From Fragilariopsis cylindrus CCMP1102 (lineage: Eukaryota; Bacillariophyta; Bacillariophyceae; Bacillariales; Bacillariaceae), in the NCBI GenBank assembly GCA_900095095.1, contig FMBT01000386.1, positions 107,171 through 171,170 on the forward strand: a stretch of DNA of 64,000 nt, written 5' to 3'. The translations under genes were made by a program, and so were the position numbers. Shown one piece after another: positions 58,275-64,000 of this stretch. Within the stretch, counting starts at the first letter, position 1; each line of letters starts with the position of its first letter. Below the pieces are notes generated by a model. That model saw only the letters and a program-made list of their open reading frames with translations, ran no database searches and was not told where the DNA came from.

Positions 58275-58731
58275 TATTTATATTATTACGAAATATGAAT
58301 ATATAGAGTAGTTATTGTTTTTTTTTCGAACAAATTGAAAAGTAAGGATGCTGATGATTTGTTTGAAACCGAATTTTATGGGAGATATATATCTACACTT
58401 TGTTGCTTTTGTTGGCAACACAATAATAGCAGCCTCAACAACCACACTTGCTTTCTCTTCTTATCCGACAACTAAAGAATTAAAGTCTTTTCTCTTGACA
58501 TCGATCTCCTTCGAAAATTAACACGACTGCTGTGGGACTCAATCGGTCCAGTCATGAATCGACTGGCTCGACTATCTAATGAAAGCAAAACACTGAGAGG
58601 AATGTCAAATGCCAAGGAAATTTAAAATAAATTAATTACTATCATCACAGCATTACAACATTACAAACATTACAACACAAAATAGCTACAGAGTATAGAG
58701 TACAACAACAACAACAACAACAACAACAGCA
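58275..58731. promoter_or_regulatory. Divergent promoter region with (CAA)n leader
   Basis: 457 bp between divergent genes. The last 30 bases before ATG 58732 are a CAA repeat (about 58703-58729), which would form an unstructured 5' leader of the flavodoxin-like mRNA. Confidence 0.55.
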
Positions 58732-59847
58732 ATGGCGTCTACCTCCTCTTCCGATGAGGATGCCACTACTACTAGTATTCGTACAGAACCTATATTTGTG
58801 TTGTACGGATCACAAACTGGAAACAGTGAACAAGCAGCAGAAGATTTCTGTCAGGTGATGAAGGAAAAATATACACCCTCCTACTTTCGTACTTTAAATT
58901 TACTACCCATTACGGTTCAACCAACCTGTCTCCAACTGGATGATTTTTTAGATTATCAACATGCCGCCTATACTAAAACTATCGTGATTTTTGTGTCCAG
59001 TTATGGTGTGGGACAAGCACCCATCGGATCGTATAAATTCCGATCCTTTGCAGAGGAATTATTGTCATTGGTCGACAATGAAATCACCACAACAAAAAAT
59101 AATAGTACAGGAGGAGGAGGAGGAGACAACAACAACAACAACAACAGCAACAACAAATATGCGACACTTCTCAAGGGACTTCGTTATGCTATCTGTGGAC
59201 TCGGTACGTTTTGTGTCTGTGTTTATGTATTTGTACTTGTATAATCACTTTTCGCTTTGAGTTTTCATCAAAAATAAATCTTTCGTATATACTGTAGCGT
59301 AAAATATGATGTTGCTGAATATAATACTATTGTTCATTTTCTAATCCATATTTCTTCTTCTTCTTCTTCTTCTTCTTCTTCTTCTTCTTCTTCTTTTCAA
59401 ATAACATATGACGTATAAACAGGAGATTCTAATTATACAACATATCTAGTCAATCCAACCACAATAGATAAAGGTTTAACGGCTGCAGGTGCTACACGGA
59501 TTGGTGATATGGGTAAGGCTGATGCAAATGCAAAGAAACAACTTGGAAATGATGCTCAAGATAAGGTTATTGCTAGATGGAAAGAAGAATTGTACATTCC
59601 GTTGGCAAAGGCCTTATCATCATCATCATCATCAACTGATGCTGTAGTAAAGGATGTAAAGGAAATGCAAGCTGATACCATCCCAATTCTAATGAAATTA
59701 GATAAGGATTATACTCCTCCAAAAGAATTCAGGAAAGGAATGTCAATTACTGCTGCTGTTGGAGGTATACCGATCATCTACTTAATATTGGGTATAATTG
59801 TCGCACTGGTCGCTGCTGCCTACCTTCACTTATTACCTGTTCAATAA
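58732..59847 (+). CDS. Flavodoxin-like protein with C-terminal membrane anchor (two exons)
   Basis: Exons 58732-59203 and 59423-59847 (GGTACG donor, AACAG acceptor) give exactly 299 codons with no frame break. The FMN phosphate loop is LYGSQTGNSEQAA (about residues 24-36). VIFVSSYGVGQAP (about 84-96) and GLRYAICGLGDSNYTTY (spanning the intron) match the isoalloxazine-binding loops of the FMN domain of diflavin reductases. After an Asn insert and a helical region (KADANAKKQL...IARWKEEL) a single hydrophobic segment, GIPIIYLILGIIVALVAAAY, ends the protein. It is therefore a free-standing flavodoxin fold, tail-anchored with the flavin domain in the cytosol. No FAD/NADPH domain is attached, so a partner reductase would be needed. 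Electron-transfer role is inferred. Confidence 0.8.
59352..59395. repeat. (TTC)n microsatellite in the flavodoxin-gene intron
   Basis: About 14 TTC units within the single intron, 27 bases before its acceptor, where they form part of the polypyrimidine tract. Confidence 0.85.
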
Positions 59848-59848
59848 T

Positions 59849-59868
59849 GATTCGATTCGAATCGAATC
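59849..59868. terminator. 20-bp perfect palindrome just after the flavodoxin-gene stop
   Basis: GATTCGATTC followed by its exact reverse complement GAATCGAATC starts one base after the TAA. It could fold in mRNA, but it may be incidental; no U-tract follows, so terminator function is only a suggestion. Confidence 0.35.
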
Positions 59869-60217
59869 CCATTCGTAGACGATGTTATCTATCTAGAGTA
59901 CTTCGTAGCAACGAAAACAAATAAGACGAATATACAACTTTTGTACTACTCTGTCTATTAAAAATTGTAGAATATGATTGTTTAATATGCATTTAATACT
60001 AATATTATATTATAATAAGGGTTGCCGTCATGTGCATTCATCTATCGAAATCCAACATGTTCAGTAACATATTTCTGTTTTATAGAACTATCATGTTTTT
60101 AGATAAATAATTTTGATTTGGTTGTCAGTCAGTCCAACGATTTTTCTCTTGGTAATCGACATACTTCTTCTTCTTCTTCTTCTTCTTTGCTGTACAAAAA
60201 TGTCAAGTACGATCTTT
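59869..60217. other. Convergent intergenic spacer
   Basis: AT-rich spacer between the converging flavodoxin-like and HSF-type genes. It includes a short (TTC)n run near 60164-60187. No gene is seen. Confidence 0.5.
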
Positions 60218-63200
60218 CTACCAGCTCACTTTTGGGTTACCAACGTACTTTTTCTTCAAGAATTCAACAAACTGATTATTATTAGCATTAATTTCATTGT
60301 TTGTTGGGAGGTCACGGATGCTTGTCGATGGAGCATACCCTAACTGATTCCGTAGAAGATCGTCGCGATCTTTCAATAATTTCTCCATACTGGCGTTTCC
60401 AGTAGAAGTATTCGACGATGGCGTGTCAGCGATTGGAGGTTGTCGAGCATACGGAAGACGACCAGCAAGACCAAAGGAACCATCCCGCTCTTGCCGTGCA
60501 ACCTCAATTAACATCTTCACTTGTTCGTCCGTATCTGCCCTTAATCGTTTCTCGTAGACATCTGGGGGAAGATGATCACTGTTTTCTAGTGGTCGTTTTC
60601 CTCCCGCCAAAGATCTATTCGCCAAGTATGCTGACTGAGTCGCCGCTTGCGATGACAACATACCATTGTTACTGCTTGACCTAATTGAATTCAACAATGC
60701 CGCATCACCTTGTAGCATCCTAGATCCCAACTGAGATTCAAGAAGAGCAGCGTTACTTCCAACTCGATTATGCCGCACCGAAGCAGCAGCGTTGTTACTA
60801 GCCATAAGCGATTGAATCTTCTTCTCTTCTGCACAGAAAGCGGTAAAGATAACGTCCTGAGCCTCCGTGTCAGATAAACAGTACAAATCATCATCAGTGT
60901 CAGTCTCCTTCAACTTGAGAAAAAATCGAGATCCTCGCTTACTCATTCTATCCAGAATTGCTCGACACTTAATACGTTTCATTTCAAACGAATCAACTTG
61001 CTGTCCCACATTTGCTTGGATCATTGTAATTAGATACGTATTTCCCTCTTTCTCGCTCGATGGACCTCCCCTCAATACTACATCTTTATCGCTCGGTGGG
61101 TACTGTATACGTCTTCGAGTATCAGAGCTTGTGCCAACAATACTGTCCGAATTTATATTCCCCGGAATGGATAGATCTGGCTTTAAACCAACAACAGCTG
61201 ATCCTATCATGCTATTAGGAATGCTACCAACGGAGAGATCTGATTTAATAGTCGTGGGTGCTGGAGCTTCTAACTCGAAACAACTTATTACCTTAAGATT
61301 AATTTCTTCTTCATTGCATTCCATCCAATTCCGTCCATCTTCAGTTAGCTTCAGAAACCTCGAACCACCCTTTTGAATTCTACTTGATATTTCATTAACG
61401 ATCATCGCCTTAACGGATTCATTTGCTGATATAAAATGACTTGTAATTTTTTGTGGCAATGGAAGATAATTTTTTATTCCCCTGAAATTGTTCTACGTTA
61501 GGCACATCAACGCATAATACATCTTGCGGATCAGGATTGATAATCGTAATACTTTGCTTCGTCGTTGCCATAGCAGCAGCAGCAGCAGCAGCATCATATG
61601 TACCAGGCGTCATCGTCATCATGTTCTGATGATTAGGATAGGGATGTTGTTGCTGCCGTTCGTGCAACTGCTGTTGGTGTAGTTGCTGCTGCGATTGCAT
61701 TCCATTCTTCATGGGTCCCTCGTGTAAATACAAATGCCGTTGATGATGCGCCGTTGAGACGGGATAATGATGCATTGAATAACGTGTTGGTTGCTGTTGT
61801 CCTTGCCCAAGATGTTGAGGGATTGATGATGTTGGGTTGAAGAATAGGTCTGGACATTACTGTTACCACTGTTGCTACCACTATACATCATCCCGGCACC
61901 CGTAGGAGCCGCATTTTTGACGTGATTGATAGCTAGTGGTTGTCGTTTTCTCCTATTCGTGATCGGAATACCCCTATGGTTTCTTGCCACGGTATCTTTA
62001 GCGGCAGACTTGGCAGCAATACCAGTAGCAGCAGCACCAGTAGCGATGGTGCTAGTAGAAGCAGAAGCTTGACCAACCTTTGCTTGTTGTGCTGGCTGTT
62101 CTCCCCTTGGTACAACACGTTTACGTTTCATGAGAGTACAAGCAGATCTACGTCCTCGTAAGAACATTGGATGAGAAACAACACCCTGATCTTTCCCTCT
62201 TGTTATCCGCTTAAAATCATATCCCTGTAGCTGACGAAGAAAAGATTTGAATTTACTTTGCCGGAAATATTTTTGTAACACATTAATCAATTGTTTCGGT
62301 AGATGAATTTTGAAGCTTTCCCCGCCTGGACTCCACGAAACAATATGTGAATGACCCGTACGTTCCGCATCGTCTAACATGTTATGCAGACGAAATGGGA
62401 ATTGTGATGATCGCTGAAGGTCGTTGTTTGATGCTGTAACGTTGTTCCGATACGTTGTCTCGATGATGACCTGCTGGGTTAGTTTTTTTGTAGCATCAGT
62501 AGAAGCGGCACCACGACCAGCAGTAGCGGGGGCAACACTAGGAGCAGGAGCGGGAGCAGCAGCTTTTTTCTTGGATGATGGTAACGGTTTCAACTTTCTT
62601 TTTTCTTTAACTGTTGTAGCAGTAGCAGTAGCAGTAGCAGTAGCAGTAGCAGCAGGATCAATATGTACATCATCGTCGCGTCTCTTGCTGTAAATGATTC
62701 TTTGTTTTCTACTAGCCCCGATGGCTTCCCATATTATCACGACCATCCTCTTGGTCATGATCTTCTTCTTCTTTAGTAGCAATAGTAGACCTGTCGTCGA
62801 CGGTGTTTTCAGCTGTAATCTCAGCATCGTCATCATCACCATTTTTCTCATCTTTGTTTACCTTCGATGCACCCGTCTCGTTTTCTTCATCGTCGCAGTA
62901 GTAGCTGTAGTAGTAGTGTCGGTGGACTTACTACTGCTGTATTTATTGCGACTACCATTCTCGATAGGAGTGGAATGGAGAAAATGAACAAGATCAGACG
63001 CTGCATCATTGGATAATTTGCTATCAGAAGTAGTTGTTCCTGGTCCTGTATTTTTCTCATCTGATGTAGCTGATGATATCCTTTCTTCTCATCGTTATCC
63101 TTATTATCAGCTTTCACTTTCTCGTTATCATTTTTCGAGGATTCAGCGTCATCATTTGAATTCTTCGTTGACATGACAATATCATCATCATCCGTATCGC

Positions 63201-64000
63201 TATTGTTTTCTTCGTCCTGCTTTTTCTTCCCCTCAACAGCAGAAATAGCATCACCATTCGTCTTCTTTGACATGAACAACATCATCATCATTCGTATTGC
63301 TCTTGTTTTCTTCATCTTCTTTTTCTTCCCCTCAACAGCAAGAATAGCATTATCATTCGTCTTTTTTGACATGACAACATTATCTTCCGTATCGCTATTA
63401 TTACTGTTTTCTTCGTCCTTCTTTTTCTTCCCCTCAACATCAGCAGCAGGAATTGCATCGTCCTTCGTATTCTTTGACGTGACAACATCCTCATCCGTAT
63501 TGCTCTTGGTTTCTTCGTCCTTATTTTTCTTCCCCTCAATATCAGCAGAAATATTATCATATGTCTTCTTTGACGTGACAACACCCTCATCTGTATTGCT
63601 CTTGATTTCTTCGTCCTTCTTTGACGTGACATCATCGTCGTCCGCATTGCTCTTTTTCTTCGTCCTTCTCCTCAACATCAGTAGATTCGTTGTCAGCGTC
63701 AGCGTCAGCAGGGATAGCATCATTATTCGTCTTCTTTGACACGACAACGCCATCCGTCGTATTGCTCTTGCCGTCGTCGTCGGTTTTGTCATTCTTCTTA
63801 CAACGTTCTACTGATTCTCGTCCCGAATCGGTGGTGGTTATTTCTGATGCTGATGCTGATGCCGATTTCGATTTATTCAATTTCCTTGAAGACTTTTTAA
63901 GAGACTTTGACTTTTGAAATTGCTTTTTCCTGTTGGGCTTCTTGATGTCGCTGTGTTCTGCTAGATCATCCGACGATTCACCAGACGAATCATTGATATC
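60218..64000 (-). CDS. HSF-type transcription factor with two DUF6824-like domains (5' end outside window, frame-broken)
   Basis: A long leftward gene whose start lies beyond the right edge. From N to C: a Lys/Asp-rich repetitive region (about 63750-63100); acidic and basic linkers; an HSF DNA-binding domain at about 62430-62120 (FPFRLHNMLDDAE, HIVSWSPGGESFKIHLP, the recognition helix region FKSFLRQLQGYDFKRI); a Gln/His-rich stretch; then a DUF6824-like domain (DPQDVLCV, GNKKL, GGSRFLKLTEDGRNW) at about 61530-61290, and a second (KDVVLRGG, EGNTYL, GSRFFLKL) at about 61090-60830. It ends with helical charged tail. Breaks near 62717, 61775 and 61450 each fit lost bases in C, T or A runs. The heptad oligomerisation region normal for HSFs is not visible. 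Nuclear DNA-binding role is inferred. Confidence 0.75.
63130..63720 (-). repeat. Coding minisatellite, about 100-bp unit, five or more copies
   Basis: On the + strand CCCCTCAA recurs at about 63229, 63328, 63430 and 63531, each followed by a match to TTCTTTGAC(A/G)TGACAAC. The copies are degenerate and spaced 99-102 bp. In the gene they encode variants of VVTSKKTNDDAI...VEGKKKKDEE, a Lys/Asp/Glu-rich repeat of about 33 residues. Confidence 0.75.

Overview
This window looks like nuclear DNA of a diatom or a close stramenopile relative. The evidence is short GT-AG introns, bipartite plastid/thylakoid leaders on small proteins, a heat-shock-factor-type DNA-binding domain joined to DUF6824-like domains, very many Asp/Asn/Ser/Gln homopolymers, and a copia-type LTR retrotransposon with a very large Gag. 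I see no bacterial operon structure, rRNA, tRNA or CRISPR array. The species cannot be named from sequence alone.

Layout. 1-17 kb: a fused Asp/Asn beta-hydroxylase/sulfotransferase (cut by the left edge), a ZNHIT3-like zinc finger protein, a small probable mitochondrial protein, a ubiquitin-like membrane protein, a P-type H+-ATPase, a plastid-type short-chain dehydrogenase/reductase, a coiled-coil/PH protein and an SGNH hydrolase. 18.9-20.9 kb: translation factor eIF3g, an LTR relic and an unknown exon. 21.2-30.7 kb: a complete copia element with two identical 218-bp LTRs and an ACATA target duplication. 30.8-40.6 kb: a probable thylakoid-lumen protein and the translation regulator GCN1. 43.5-59.8 kb: a nine-exon ABCA transporter, a SET-domain methyltransferase, a WD40-like protein, a UBA-UIM-PUB protein and a tail-anchored flavodoxin-like protein. 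60.2 kb to the right edge: an HSF-type factor with a minisatellite-encoded N-terminus.

The most pervasive signal is in the reading frames. Nine loci (beta-hydroxylase/sulfotransferase, ubiquitin-like protein, ATPase, SDR, PH protein, SGNH hydrolase, copia pol, GCN1, HSF) are broken many times. Nearly every break is explained by one missing base, usually in a short homopolymer. Adding back the counted bases gives a length divisible by three for every complete gene tested. About 18 kb of other coding sequence (gag, eIF3g and 43.5-59.8 kb) shows no such break. The simplest reading is patchy deletion errors in a long-read assembly rather than mass pseudogenisation. Lengths given below for these genes are the inferred corrected ones.

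Genes are mostly independent housekeeping, membrane and regulatory loci arranged in divergent or convergent pairs. eIF3g and GCN1 both act in translation initiation and its amino-acid-stress control. The UBA-UIM-PUB and ubiquitin-like proteins point to ubiquitin/Cdc48 processes. I see no multi-gene defence or biosynthetic system. The most unusual biology is the hydroxylase-sulfotransferase fusion, the HSF-double-DUF6824 architecture, the tail-anchored flavodoxin and the giant-Gag copia element with one in-frame UGA between Gag and Pol.
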